Assembly (NCBI GenBank): GCA_030268105.1
Contig: BSDZ01000020.1
Location: forward strand, 264,001 to 328,000
DNA: 64,000 bases
Reading direction: 5' to 3'
Origin: Volvox africanus
Taxonomy: Eukaryota; Chlorophyta; Chlorophyceae; Chlamydomonadales; Volvocaceae
Of the stretch, positions 10,101-23,170 are shown in pieces (the stretch's first letter is position 1; the number at the start of each line of letters is the position of its first letter). The position numbers and the translations under genes are program-made. The notes under the pieces were generated by a model. The model saw only the letters and a list, made by a program, of their open reading frames with translations, did not search any database and was not told the origin of the DNA.

Positions 10101-12671
10101 CAGACCTTGACTCCCCACCCCCCACCCCCCACCCCGATCCCAACTTCCCATCACTGACTAACCCACCGACACGCCTCCTGGAATGCCGCCAAGGCCATGC
10201 CCAGCCGCCCAGCCCGGTGTAAGGCCCGGAACGCCGTGCCGTACGTGTGCTCGTTGTACAAACCCAGCGCTACCTGCAGCGTCAGCAACCGACTGAGCGC
10301 GTACACATGGCCCATCTCGCCCAGCGCCTGCGGTTAACAGTTTAAATAAGATTTAGTGGTTGCATGCTTCAAAAGTTTTGGTTTCGGAGGTTTGCTGCTT
10401 TAGTCATTCCGTTTTTCATACGATCATTGGCGGGATCCTGACCAACAGGCGGAGACGAGTGAGTCGTTGCAAACCCGGTTGGGGAGCAGCTGTACGGCGG
10501 GAGGGCGGGAGGAAACCCGGGCGCTGAGTTCCCGGTCTGAGGTGTGGTGATGAACCCCATCTATCGTCAATCGTTTTTCACTGCATTTCTGAGCAAAGTC
10601 GCCGAGGCACCAACCCATGGGTCTGCCGTGACGTGTTTTGCCGCACCTGTATTACGAAGTTAAGGGCCGTAACCCCCGCCCGGTTGACCTTGGCTAGCTG
10701 TACTTCAAGAGGGCCGACAAGAGGGACAGCGGTCCAGGGATGGGGAGGGGCGGGGAGGGCAGACAGGATTAAATTACGAATGCTCCGAAACCAGGACTCT
10801 TCTCAGGCCGGGAAAGGCGACGGGGGAAAGGCGCATGGACGAGACCTGGTAGCGAGGGAGCCCCTCCCTGGATGTATGATTCATGAGGAGCGGACCGGCG
10901 GGAAAGCGGGCGAAGTGTGCATGTGCGGATACAGGTGAGGCATAAACCCGAAACCCCCCCTGCCCCTCCCCTTCCCTCCGGCTCATCTCATGTGTCCCCC
11001 TCCCATCCCCCCCGACCCCGCCCCACCACCCCACCCCACCACCTGCTGTATCCTCTCCGTCACCACTGCGTCACTCATTCGCTCAACCAGAGCCTCCAAA
11101 AGGTCCTTCTGACGGGCCGCGTGCTGAGGAACGTACGAGAACTCCGGACGACGCGGCGACGGTGCTGACCCGGCTGTGGTCACCATCGCCGCCACTGAGT
11201 CCGACGGCCGCTCAGAGCGACGTCGGTTAGCAGTGCTGGCGGGATCACGACCTGCCTTCTGGCGGCCCAGGCTGCTACTGCCGCCCGGCGCTGCCGTTAT
11301 TGCAGACGGCTCTGCGGCAGTAGCCGCTACCGCTTGCGGCGAACATCCGCGATCATGCGCTTGCACCTCCTCATCCGTAACCTCCTTCCCGCCTTTTGTT
11401 AGCTGCCGCTTACTAACGTGTTGTACGGCTTCGTTGGCGGTTGCCGTCGCTGCCATCGTGGTTTTCATCGCTTTGCGCCTCCGAGGTTTCGGAGCTCGGA
11501 CTCCCTGCTGTTCACCCGCGGTATTAGTCGCGGTGGCGCCGTCAAAGCTCACAGCCCGTACAGCCTCCGAGGTGGAAAGCCTACTGCCCCGCACGCGACG
11601 TGGTTTCGGAGCGTTTAAGCTCTCCCTGAGCTCCTGCTCGCTAAAAACTGAGGAAGAGGAGCCCGGATCGCCGCCGGTGTCCGACCAAGTGGCCCCTACG
11701 AGCGGCAAAGCGCCAAAAGAGGGCGGCGGAAGCTGCAACTCCAAGTCGGGGCCAAGGTAGAGTACAACACGTTTGTGAGGCGGCGACGGCGGTTGTGGCC
11801 GAGGTGGTGTCGATGAAGCGGCATTGGCAACATCGCCGTCGGTTGTGACGGCGGAGGCGACACTCCAGCCGTCGGCGAGAGGCAGTGCTGGTGTCGTACG
11901 GCGGGACCTGTTAGGACCGTCCGCTGTAGCGCCGGGGAAGATGGCGGGTGTGGTAGTTGGTACGAAATCGCGATCAATAGTGGATGCTGTGTTCACGGCA
12001 CTGCCACCGCCACTGCTGCTGCCGTTTTCACCTGGTAAGGCCCAAGCGGGCAGCTGCTGCTGCTGCTGCGATGCAGGCGACTCTTGTACGACACCCTCGT
12101 TTTGTTGGAATGATGACCCGACATCACTAGAAACTACGGACTCAGATGCAGGCGCCGTGCCGGCAGAGTCACCCTGTGACATCAGCCGCTCCCAAATTGT
12201 GGACACCATTCGTTGGGTGGCCTTCATGTCGCAGTATTCGCCGTAAAAGCTGGCTATGCTGAGGTTACGACGTGATGAAAGATTTCGCATTCGTCGCCTG
12301 GAACCGGGAAGGAAAGGCCGGTCGTGTTGGCCGTCCACGATATGGGTGCGACCGGAGGTGCTGGGCGGCGATGTGGACATTTCGACCTGTTGATCGGTGG
12401 AGTCCCCAGAACCATGAATAAGCGATGTTGAAGGAATGATAACACAAGGTTGGCGGTCCCCGAGTAAATCTGGAACCTCGCTAGTTACTGAGGAATTCCG
12501 TTCAGGAGCTGCGACCGAACTAGTTGTCGGGGTGAGCTTCCCGCGAAACGAGCAACGAAAAATGCTTGAACCCAGTCGCTGGACAATTTGAGGCTGCCTC
12601 CATAGTCCGCAGGCGTCCGAATTTGGCGATTGCATTACTTGCATATTCGTTCGAGCTCCTATCCCAGCCAT
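7166..12671 (-). CDS. PPR-like organelle RNA-binding protein with long disordered N-terminus
   Basis: Eight exons read leftwards: 12671-11043, 10697-10647, 10327-10173, 9842-9731, 9573-9235, 8673-8528, 8416-8373 and 7899-7166. Their lengths sum to 3210, giving 1069 residues in one frame. The first 543 residues are one exon rich in Ser, Ala, Pro and Gln. Helical-hairpin repeats follow, with PPR-like lines such as NEHTYGTAFRALHRAGRLG, NRYAYNCMAHIASLHGALD, PDSYTYSAMVRAAVNAGRG and NREVYNVLLAGLAKTR, about 35 residues per unit. PPR proteins bind organellar transcripts and control their stability, splicing or translation. An organelle address is expected at the N-terminus, but I cannot tell chloroplast from mitochondrion. 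The C-terminus is a Gln/Arg coiled-coil-like stretch. The target RNA is unknown. No terminal DYW or SMR domain is seen. Confidence 0.83.
8041..8280. repeat. CCCCTGCCTC minisatellite inside a PPR-gene intron
   Basis: About 240 bases of a ten-base unit (CCTCCCCCTG and one-base variants), interrupted at intervals by CCCACACTG, which makes a higher-order unit of about 45 bases repeated several times. It sits in the last intron (8372-7900) of the PPR gene. The long frames it creates on both strands are by-products of the repeat. Confidence 0.85.
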
Positions 12672-14031
12672 AATTACAGCTAAGTAATTTATATAATTAG
12701 GCGGAATTAATCTGGAGAAAACATTACCTTTTTGCCAAGTATGGCTCTATCTCGCCGCCGCAAGAAATCACTTTCAGCTTCTAAGCGCATAGAAGGAGCC
12801 CAAATGAATCAACCAAAAGAAGACAGGCTAATATATAAATTTCAGAATAAAAACTGAGTGGTTGTGGCATCCTCGCCACCTTACCAAGGCCGTGGTTGGG
12901 AATTATAATCGTCGGTCATGCAAACGTCCCATGCATGCAGTGCAGTCTTCATCCTCGCACCGATGAGAGGGCTGTGACAAGAACACCACAAAATCTTATC
13001 CAATTGACCTATTAAATCTATCCTGCTCTTCCATCGCAAATTGGCAGCTCATGCTGCCGCGCCCATGTCATTTTCATTCCATTCTAGCACACGGCACTTA
13101 CTGATAAAACTTAACCTGTACTGATTATTGAAGCCCCATGAACTATCGTTCTTCAGAGGGCTACGGAAAGCTATCGGTGACGGGCAAATTGTCCTAGTCA
13201 AACGTGGAAAGCGAACCACTAGGGATGCGATGTAGCGAAGCACCTGATAGGAAATTCGAATTGTTCGCTATCTCTTTGCCACCTGCGGCCATGCCATGTC
13301 TTGGTGCTCCTCCCCCGGTATCTAGATAGGTGCACCAGGGAGGAGCACGTGCCTGACCGTGATTCCTTACTTCGAACCCCACCTCCGAAACCCAAAACAA
13401 CACCTTGCACTAATAACCAACTCGCCATTAATTACGAGATGAGCTTTGGCGTGTCACTTGATAAATCATGAGATCCTTCCCTCCTTTTCACTCTTGATAA
13501 TCTATCATGACGATGATGACGATGATGACGGCCAAGCAGGGGGGACACCTTATCGAAATACAGCCTCAACCCACTCACCAGCATTACCTTATCTGCGTAA
13601 CCGTCACCTACTGACGCGAAATTGAAGCTACTTAGGTATATACCATCTCCTGTTCAGCAAAACTACTGTCGTACGCTCTCTGGATCCATTAAGCGCCACA
13701 ACTAACATTTCCTACCAACAACCAACTTTCTTGGGTTCGTCCTTTGCCCCCTGTTGACTATCAGTCTGATGCAGCAAAGTATCGCGCCTTCATGGAAAAG
13801 CTCCAGCTCTGCCGCGATATGCAGCACATACTCTGTACGTAGCTAGCCCCTCTGCCCTCGCAGGCCCACGCAGCCCATGCAGCTCCACGCAGAATGCGGC
13901 CCCACCTAATAAGGCCCCCTTGGTCCAGGCCTTTCGTAACACGCCCATCTTAAGGAAAACCCCAAACTCCATTCCCGCACTCCCTCGCTCACTCTCTCAC
14001 TCTCCCGCCTTTCCTAACCTACGTTTGCCTG
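12672..14031. other. Intergenic region between two leftward genes
   Basis: About 1.36 kb holding the upstream region of the PPR gene and the 3' flank of the ETF-beta gene. It has an imperfect GATGATGAC run near 13507-13535. No convincing coding exon was found in any frame. Confidence 0.5.
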
Positions 14032-16413
14032 TCACAGCACCCGTGCCTCCTCCCGCAACCGCCGTACAAGCTCCCCCGCGTCCGCCACCCGCGTCCCCGC
14101 CTGGCGCCGCTGGGGTTCCTCAACCACCAGAGTGCGCAGCTGCGGCGCCACGTCAGCCGGGGAGAGGCCCAACTGCTCCAGGGTGGCCGACTCTATGGCG
14201 CGTTTCTTGGCGCGCATCATCGCAGGCAATGTCACGAACCTGCACGTGTGTGTGTGTGTGTGTATTGGGCACGGAGTGTAAATGTCGTCGGTTGGAGGCA
14301 TACTAAGATCCCTTAGTGTCGGTTGTGTGAAATGATGGCCCCGTGCGTCCCTGTGTGTGTGTGTGTGAGAGAGAGAGGGGGAGAGGGGGGGTTCAGGGCA
14401 AGGGGGGCCTGGGTGCGGGGAGGACAGGACATTCCCCTGCATCTGCGACATGAAAGACATCCCGCACCCCTCAATCCCATCCCAGCCCTGGGAAAGCACC
14501 TGTGCTCTCTGTCCTGCGCTCAATGCGGACCGATACATGCGTTACGGAGGGTTAGCAGGAAGCCGTCACCACCACCACAACCATAACTGACAACCATAAC
14601 CAACATTACAACCGTAACTGACAACCACAACCAACATCACAACCACAACCACAAACAGAACAGCTCGCCAAGCCACAACCTAGCTGGGAACGGCCCACCT
14701 GGGTGTGTTCAACCGCAAATCTGCCGTGATGACCGCCGGGAGAGGCAGCGATAGGACCTGGCGAGGGAGCAGCATGAACTTAGGGGCTTGGATGCGGGGT
14801 AACCACTACCTCCTGCTGGGGCTTATGAAAGAGGGGGAGGTGGGGAGATGGTCATGATGGCCTTGTTTGAAGACCCCGCCGTCCTCACCTCCAGACCGCC
14901 GTCCACCTCCCGTGTTACTCTGACCCGTGGGTCACCCTTGGCGATCTCCACCTTGGAAGCAAAAGTCGCCTGTGGCCACGCCAACAGCCCCGCGAGCATC
15001 TGACCCTGAGGGGCCGACAGACGCCGCGGATCGCATGTGTGTAGTCGTCAGTAGTGCAGTGGACGTATGGAACACCGGAGCGGAGACAGCAACTGTTATA
15101 ATCGTCACCATCCAACTACCAGTTTGTTCAAATCAGTTTATAAAACAACTGAAAAGAAACCAAAAACTGTTAAGAATGTCCGACACTGGAACCCAAACAT
15201 TCTTTACTGTCAAGGATTATTGCAAAGCGTAAAAACAAAGCGGTAGGAATGTAGTGTCCTCCTTTGTAGTGAAAACGAAGCCAGCACAAGAGCAGATGAA
15301 CAAACTACTTTAGTAACAGACAACCGCTTCCACGACAACCAACCGCAAGCTCACCGTCTGGTTGCAGTCGTCGTCAATGGCCTGCTTCCCCAGCAGCACC
15401 AGCCCCGCTCCCTCCCTTGCCGCCATCGCCGCCAGAACCCTCGCCACCCCCAGCGGCTGCGGAGTCTCAGACCCCAACCCGCAAGCTTCAGATCCGACGT
15501 GGACAGCACGATCCGCTCCCATCGCAAGAGCGGTACGGAGCGTCTCCTGGGTTTCGGGGTTTTGGGACAATCCACTCCCTGAGCTTTTTGCGTAGCCAAC
15601 GACACTACCCCCCCACATTGACCTCCCCCCCTACTGACCTCCCGCCACTGACCCCCCACTGACTCACCTGGAAGTGCCGCGGTCCCAATGACACGGCGAC
15701 CACCTCGGCGGCGACGCCCTTCTCCTTCAGCCGCACCGCCTCCTGCGCTTCCTCACACGTTGAGGGGGAAGCACGGGACCAGGTGTGTAGTGTGGGGCAG
15801 AGGATAGCGGGGGAAGACGAACACACGAGACCTGATGCTGCTGTAGGGATGCTGCAATGCAGCGGCAGGGCGTGAGGTGCAGGATGGATGATGGATAGGC
15901 GCACGCGATATCTGACCAGCAATGATCAGCAGGTGCAATGAATGGGAAGGAGCGCAACACGAAAACCGCCCCCTGCTCTCCAGCTAACACCTCCCACCAT
16001 CCCATGTTCCCACTATCCCTGGAGCCCCACCTCCAGGGCGATTTCGCAAAAAGGGTTCATGCTCATCTTAGGCATCAGTGCTTCCACTCCGCTCTGCCGT
16101 ACGACGACGGACATTGGGGGCCGAGGCGAGACAGCGACAAGGAAAGGCACAGAACGGGGCAAGCACCACCAGGGGGCAGCGGGGGCTTGCTTCAGGAATG
16201 CGGCAATAGCAGAAACAGTGGCAGGAGCACCGAGAGCCATAGAATAAGCAGGATGAGCAGCGGTTGTGGCGCAAGGAGCTGACGTATTAGCGATAGAAAC
16301 TGCATTAGGAGGTTTGAGGAGTTGAGGGCGAGAGGTGGACTTGCCTTGTCGGGTTTCACCCGAACGGGAACCGCATAATCGATGACACGCTTGATTGCCA
16401 CAAGCACCTTCAT
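14032..16413 (-). CDS. ETFB: Electron transfer flavoprotein beta subunit
   Basis: Seven exons (16413-16345, 16093-16031, 15751-15668, 15546-15355, 15005-14889, 14757-14699, 14239-14032) give 263 residues, the normal size for ETF-beta. It starts [19 protein letters not shown], followed by [44 protein letters not shown], a [19 protein letters not shown] segment, TREVDGGLE and a terminal region with [15 protein letters not shown]. With the alpha subunit it forms the mitochondrial AMP/FAD-containing heterodimer that collects electrons from acyl-CoA and amino-acid dehydrogenases and passes them to ETF:ubiquinone oxidoreductase. The first intron uses a GC donor (AAG|GCAAGT). The stretch GDPRVRV in exon 5 is encoded by the dispersed palindrome at 14921-14934. 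No cleavable presequence is evident, as is common for this subunit. Confidence 0.95.
14921..14934. repeat. Dispersed palindrome within an ETF-beta exon
   Basis: TGACCCGTGGGTCA, a variant of the 14-base palindrome, lies entirely in exon 5 of the ETF-beta gene and encodes Asp-Pro-Arg-Val there. Confidence 0.65.
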
Positions 16414-17425
16414 GGCTTCGCAATCTCTTCGTGCACTTGCGTGTGAGATAAACTACAGGAGTGCAATTAATAAGATGCTTCAAGGTGTGGCTTTCGCAAC
16501 CCTTCGCGGTGAAGCGGTGCGCCCGCGGACGTTGGATGGGATGGGATGAGATGCAAGCTATGGCCCAAGGTCAACGCGGGATGTGTTACTGCGAGGCCTG
16601 TTGCTTAAGTTGCCTTAAACATATTAAGTAGAGAGTTTGTGAAGGGAAAGCTAGCCAACTCGGCGCCTACGCGCAACAACAAGGAGGCGTTGAAGCCCTT
16701 ATTACCGATGCCAGCTTTTTCGTGACAATTGAATTTTTCCTATAGTAGTTTGAAATGGAGCGGATCAATGGCAACCGAGGTGCGACGAATTCGCGCGTGC
16801 GTTAAAACAGGGGAAACAGAAACGTCATTTGTCAAGTTCTTCTTTCTTTGATTGGGTGGACAACGTTATAGGTAAATACATAATATATCCTTTAATGGTA
16901 TATTTTCCCATGTTTGCTGACTTCGGTTCTGAAAACGGATGCCGTACCGTTGTTTAGCCCTGTGCCTAGCACTGTAATATATTGCCTTCAGCTGTGATTC
17001 ATAATGCATAGCTTAGCATTCAGTATCAATTAGATTCATGAAACAGCATGGCGACATCGTTTCCCGCAAGTTTGCACCTTCAGGAGAACTTCACTCTCTA
17101 AGAAAAGATGCTTTAGCCTAGTTATAATTAATGCAGCAATTGATCTCCCTATAGCTAAATACCCTTCTAAGACGCGTAATACTCACACGAGCGACAGCAT
17201 CGAAGGCTTTGGTGAACCGGGAGGCTGTCAACGCATCCTTACCTTGCTGCAATCCCTAAGGGCTATAACAAAGTGCTGTAACCAGACATCGATCACATCA
17301 CACCTGGAAACAATAGTCCTCTAGCGACATGCGCACTTGCCTTACTGTCCGGGGACCTTCGTCTCGGCGTGCAACGATAGCAGTTTGAAGCTGCGGACAG
17401 ACCCTCAATTGCATACTTGATTTCA
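16414..17425. promoter_or_regulatory. Divergent intergenic region, ETF-beta and SHIPPO genes
   Basis: About 1 kb separates the two divergent starts, so it should carry both promoters. The DNA is AT-richer than the flanking exons. No unmistakable TATA box or repeated regulatory motif could be picked out by eye. Confidence 0.4.
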
Positions 17426-20400
17426 ATGGCAACTATTGATCAAGCGGTGTTGCCAGGCCCGCACGCCCAAGACCCATCGCAGCCGCACATCACTTCAAAT
17501 GTCTTGGGAAACGAAACCAAAAATTCTCCACCTGTCCAGGAATCTGTCACACTACATGGTAAGGCAACCCAGGAAGTCCGTCAAGTTGCTGAAGAGCGAA
17601 TACCCACACGAACTGGAAGCCTGCAGCCCGATGTTGCTGCCGGTGTGCTTTCCCTCGGTTATGAAAGCGACGATGATCCCTTCAGCGGGGTTAGAAATGC
17701 CGCCGCCGGCTCAGGTGGCAGCGCCGCCGAAGCCCACCCTGCATCCGCTGGACCAGACGGCAACAGCGACGGCAAAGGCGGGATAGGGGAGCCACCGTCA
17801 GCTCCGGAACCGAAAACACGGCCACAGCTGGATCCGGAGCTGGATCAAAATCAAAACCCAGATCAGGATCAGCCGCTAGCTTCTGGGGCTGCGGAGGCAC
17901 GGCAAGAGCAGGAGCTGCCGGAGCACGACGCGGTGTCGTCGCCGCTTCAGTCGTCTCCATCTGAGTCGCCGCCAGTGCCTGAGGCGGAAGCTACGCTGGC
18001 GGCCCACGCTGTTGAATCTGAGGCAGATTTGAAAGCGGAACGGGGCGACGGAGTTGCAGCAAACAATGAAGGAGCCCTGGCGGGAGACGGCGCGCAAGAC
18101 GTTGAGGAAGGAGGTCCGGACCAGCCAGGGCAGCCGGGGCCAGAGCTGGAACGCCCATCAGAGGTCCTGGAGGAGGGCCAACAGGAGGAGGGCCAACAGG
18201 AGGAGGAGGGGGAAAAGGAAGGGGTTGGAGTGGCACCGGAGGCTGATGCGGAGCCTGGAACAGGAGCCGGAGCCGGAGCCGTGTCGGAAGCCGTTGACAA
18301 AAGCGGCCTGATACAGCCTGACGGAGGTGAGCGGTCGGAAAACGGAGCGGCGGTTTCGGAGGCCGCGGAGGTGGCGCCGGTAACTCCTGACGCCATCGCT
18401 GACAACAAAGGCGGCGACGCCAGGGCTAGCTCTCAGAAACCTCCATCAGTGTACAACGAAGGTGCGGAACAGGACGGCATGGCGTCGGACGCTGAGACTG
18501 GGGTTAAGGCTGAGGCTGAGGCTGAGGCTGAGGCTGAGGCTGAGGCCGAGGTTCCCGGTGTACAAGAGGCGGCGGAGAGGGATATAGCCGCCGCAGCCGC
18601 AGTCGCTCCGCAGCCAGGAAAATCCCAGGATTTGTCACAACAGATCCCTGGCGGGCCACCAGTTCCGGATCCTGAGGTTTCGGAGCAGGAGCGACGTTTG
18701 GGAGAGCTGGCGGGGAGCAGTTCAGTGACGTCGGCGGCAGAAGCAGCAGACGCTGGAGGCGATACACCAGGGGTTCTGGAAGTTGTAGCGGAGCCTGTGT
18801 ACGGCGAAGCTGGAATGGCATACGACGAAGCTGCTGTTGTTGGCGCCGCCATTGAGGCGGACGCGGAGGGGCAGGAGGAGGCGAGGGTGCGGGAAGACTC
18901 CAATCCAGATCTGGATCCAGCCGAGGGAGGTCAGGAGCCGTTTGTGCGTGCGTCCTCGGGTCCTGGCGTTGGCGCCGACGGCGGCCCCGACGGAACCCCG
19001 GCTCAGGCGGAGGGGCCGACTGATGTAGCTGACGAGCCAGGGGACCCGGCGGCAGTCGAGGGCGCCCAGGTTTCGGAGCCAGTCAAGAGCGCGGCAAGCC
19101 AGCCGGAAAGTGGGAATGGAAGTGAGCGCGGCACCGGCAGCAGGAGCAGTAGCAAGAAGGGTGGCCGTAGCGGCAGCGGCAGCGGCAGCGGCAGTGGTCA
19201 ATCCGCCGGCTCGGGCCGGCAGTCCTCGGCGACCAAAAGGGGGGTGGTAAGCAGTACGTCAGCTCAAGGCCCTGCTGCCGCCTCCACTGCCGTTGCGTCG
19301 GACAACGGCGACGACGCTGAAGATGGCGTGTACGGCGACAACGACGTTGATGCCGGCAGTGGCGGATATCCAGAAACGGATCGGTTTGAAGATGGCGGTT
19401 ATAAGTTGGCGCTATCCCCATCAGACGCTAACGAATTAGCGGCAGCTCTGAACAGTCATCCCACCAGCGGCAGCGGTGAAAGGACTTCGGCAGCCACCGC
19501 GGCCGCCACCTCCCCGTCATCACACGCACCGAAGGCCGTACCACCGCTGGTTTTCCCGCCAATTCACATGGCGTCCCCACCCAAGTCTCCGGCACAGTCT
19601 CCACCCAAACAACAAGTACGTCCCCATAACAATGACCCCCAAGCAACTAAGGCCCCGCCACAGCAGCGACCGCAGCCACCGCCGCCGCCAAAACGTCGGG
19701 ATCCGCAGCAGGCCAATGGCACCGCCTTGGCGAACGGCCGTGGTCAGACGGGCTCGGAAAAGGCTGCAGTTCCGACAGATTCCAAAAAGGACGGTCAGCG
19801 ACGTGGATCGAACCCGAGCCAGTCCCAGGCCGTTGGTACGTCGTCGCCGACCAAACCGCAACGTCAACCGCAGCAACAGCAAGAAGCAAGGGCGGCGAAG
19901 GGATCAGATGAGTCGAGGGATCCGAAGGCAAAGCGGACGCAGGGAGCAAAGCTGGCGGCCACAGCCTCCGGCGGCGGCGGCGATGGCGGCGGTGATGGCG
20001 GCGGTGATGGCGGCAGCAAGGAGCCCTCGTCGTCCAAGCGTCCAGCTCGTTTCCGGGATCTGTTGGCGGCGTCGGAGGCACCGGACCCGGACAGCATTAC
20101 ACAGGTATATGTGTGTGTGTGAGATAGTGACTTGCGGTCGCGGATGTACGGCATAAGGTGGCGGTGCTGTCCCAACGGCCATAATCACCATTTCCCCAAT
20201 TGTGCCAATCTCCCCCTTCCCCCTTCCCCCTTCCCCGGCAGAACTGTTCCATTCTTTCCCTCCAACTCACCGTCCAGACCTTCTGAACGGTCTCAAACCA
20301 CCCAGCCTAGCTGCCTAACCACTTCGGTGGGTTTGCCTTGTTTCCTTTTCACTCCCTTAACCTCCCAAACCGCCTTCTGCCCTCTCTGACCCACATCCGT

Positions 20401-23170
20401 ACACGTACAGCAATACCTCAAGATGCTGCACGGAGGGGTTCTTCGGCGCCCCAACACGGCCCCGGAAGGGCAGACCACCACCACCGGGGGTGAGAGGGAG
20501 AGGGAACGTGCGTATGCGATGATGGCGAATCAGGAGGGGCGGAGGGGGAAGTCGAATTGACGAGACATGATACCGCTCTAGACGCTGCTGTAAAGCATGG
20601 GGGGAAAAGGGGAAAGGGGCAAAGAAACTTGGACTTTTTAATGTGGCGTCATACGCGCCTTGTATGCATATGCCCTTCCTTGTGTTCATTTTGACGTCAC
20701 CGTCGCCGCTGCCGTCGCCGTTGCCGTCGCAGGATCATCAGGCTCAAAGAGCGCCGCCGGCAGCGGCGCCGCCGCTGTCATGGCGCTCTCTTGCCCCCCC
20801 AGAACAGAGCAGAACCCCCAGCAGCAGCAGAGGCCGGGTACGGGACACAGTACTTGCAGTGGCAGTAGCAACATTACGGCTCAAGGTATTGAGCTGGCTC
20901 GGCTGCAGGCGCGCACCGCATGGGATGTGTCGCCGCTGCAGCGCGGGTAAGTGTGTGTCGGGGTTCAGGCTTTTGGTGTGATTGGTGGCTGACGGTACGG
21001 CGGGCGCTAGCATTTAGCATCTTTCTCGATAGGATTAACAATAAAAACTAGAATATAATATAATTTTAAATACATAATTGTCATTATGTATTGTCATTAT
21101 ATTAATTTTTCTTGTTTTTTTTGTAGTTGTAGTTGTGGTTGTGCTTTGGGGTCCTCTGGGTTGGTCGTGGCGGTGGCGGTGGCGGTGGCGGCGCGCAGAT
21201 GGAGCGGAAGCAGGGACCACGAATCGGGAGCGGGAGAGAAGGTGTAGGGGTGGTTGGGCACAAGGCGTGTGTGGGGTGCGGTTTGAGATTTAAGTCCCCC
21301 CAGACGGGGGCGATGCAACACACATCTACTTTAGGTCCAGACACGCGACTCCGGCCGTGCCCTACATCCAACTGCCCTTGCCGTCACGTGTGGGCCTTAT
21401 GCAGGGAGCCTCAAAGTGGCGCCGGCGCTCAGAAGCTTCCGCCGCTTAACACCAGCGGTGGCGGCGCCGGCGGCCCGGTATCGCCGCAGAGCCCCACTGC
21501 CGGAAATGGCGACAGTCCCGTTTCCCCAATTCGTACGGGCGGCGTCGCCGCCGCCAAGTGGCCTGCCGCTGACGGAGCGCCGCCGCCGCCGCGGATCTTC
21601 ATCCCGCGGCCCACCATCTCCGCGGCGCCGTACCCCCCAATTTACTCTCCGGGACCTGGCGCCTACTCTCCATCGGTACGGCACCTCAAGTGGGAAACAT
21701 GCATCATGCTGTACGCGTGTACGATGTACGATAAGTGGCATACGCAGCGGATAGTGGCCAACTTCTTGCAAGCACATTACTTGGTACTTGCTTGCATATG
21801 GACATGTGTACGGAGGATTTGCCCATCGCGTTTCACATGCGTACGCCCTCCCTCCTTTCCCGCCCAAACACACCCTCATTCACACACCCTCATTCACATT
21901 GTGTTTCCGCAGATCTTCCGCCGTGGCGATCACTCCTGCCTGGGAGGTCAGTCCTTCGGCGGTGGCTCCCCCCCCCGGGCCTGGGCCTTCGGCGGCGCCA
22001 ACCAGCGCCCCCGTCACGTGTGTTTGCACTTCCGCGACGACTCCCCTGGACCTATCTACCTGCCCAGCAAGGACCGACTGTCCACATCACCTTGCCCCGT
22101 CAACCACAAGTGAGGAGATAGGGGGAGCAGACGAAGGGGTGAAAGGGGAGGGAAGTGGGGGAAAGGTTTCTCGGATTTCATTTTCATTATTTCCTTCCCT
22201 CCCTGGATTTCTTCCCAGATTTGATCACAACCTGCCCGGCGGCCGCTACAGCCTCACCGCCGGTCAGCCCGGCAACGCACCCATGTTCCACCCAGGGCCG
22301 GGCACCTACCAGCCCGCCACCACAGCCGCCGGCGACTCCCTGAGCCCCGGCCGCAGCGGCGCCATGCCCGCGTACTCCTTTGCACACACACGCAAGCTCC
22401 TCATCCCCGCAACTGACGGCGCCGCCCTTCCCGTACTTTCAAAAGAACACGTACGGGAGTACTACGGCACGCTGTCCCCGGGTCCCGCACATTATTCACC
22501 CGAGACGTCACCCACCCGGCTGGCAGCGCCCGCCTACTCGATTGCTGGGCGGCGAGCGTGCTGGTTTGAGCCGGTTGAGCTCTCCCCTGGACCTATCTAC
22601 AAACCGAATGAATTAGATCGAAGGGGCGGGCATTCGTTGGGAGATGCGCCGTACGCGACGATTGGTAGAGGGCCCAAGGTAAGGTGGTTGTAGATGGTTG
22701 TATGGTTGATTAAGGGTGGTTTGTGGATTTGTTGTGAGTTTGGTTTTACGGTTTGAATGCGGCCAGTTTGGGTGCTTGAAGCCTAAACCCGCAACAGATT
22801 CACCCGGAATCGCTCTCCCCCTCCACGCGCTGCATACACATACACACATACACATACACACATACACACACACATACACACATACACACATACACACGCG
22901 CGCATTTGTTTCGCACACGCTAAATACCCTCCCCCCCCTCTCCCCCCAACATCTAAACCCCTGACGCAGTTCCACGATCCCACGGGCGCTCTGTCCGCCA
23001 GCGCCTGGCTCAGCTTCAACCACGCGCGTCGTGCCAACTACGGCATTCACAGCCCCGGGCCAGTGTACTTGCCCAATGACCCACGGGTCCCTCACGTGCC
23101 GTCTCCGTTGTTGGCCACCGGCCCCATGGACCGCTTCACGGCGCGAAATGAGACGGGCAGGTTGCAGTGA
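17426..23170 (+). CDS. Large acidic protein with C-terminal SHIPPO (PGP) repeats
   Basis: Seven exons (17426-20104, 20411-20489, 20733-20946, 21405-21675, 21913-22109, 22219-22678, 22970-23170) give 1366 residues. The first 893 residues are a single low-complexity exon rich in Glu, Ala, Pro, Gly and Ser, with an Ala-Glu run near 18505-18550. The C-terminal third has six sperm-tail PG-rich (SHIPPO/STPGR) motifs: SPGPGAYSPS, SPGPIYLPS, HPGPGTYQPA, SPGPAHYSPE, SPGPIYKPN and SPGPVYLPN. Proteins with these repeats (ODF3/CIMAP group) bind along ciliary and flagellar microtubules, so an axonemal or basal-body role is likely. The start is the first ATG in the frame (MATIDQAVL). The phase-fitting acceptor of exon 4 (after CTTATGCAG, 21404) is inferred. 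The acidic extension is not typical of animal SHIPPO proteins, which are short. Confidence 0.85.
22833..22898. repeat. CA/CATA microsatellite in last intron of SHIPPO gene
   Basis: Alternating CACATA and CACACA units over about 65 bases within intron 22679-22969. Open frames across it are repeat artefacts. Confidence 0.8.

Noticed and set aside
17691..20191. Many long antisense frames opposite the first exon of the SHIPPO gene
   Set aside because: GC-rich third positions on the coding strand suppress stops on the other strand. The sense frame is longer, uses the expected codons and joins the downstream exons.
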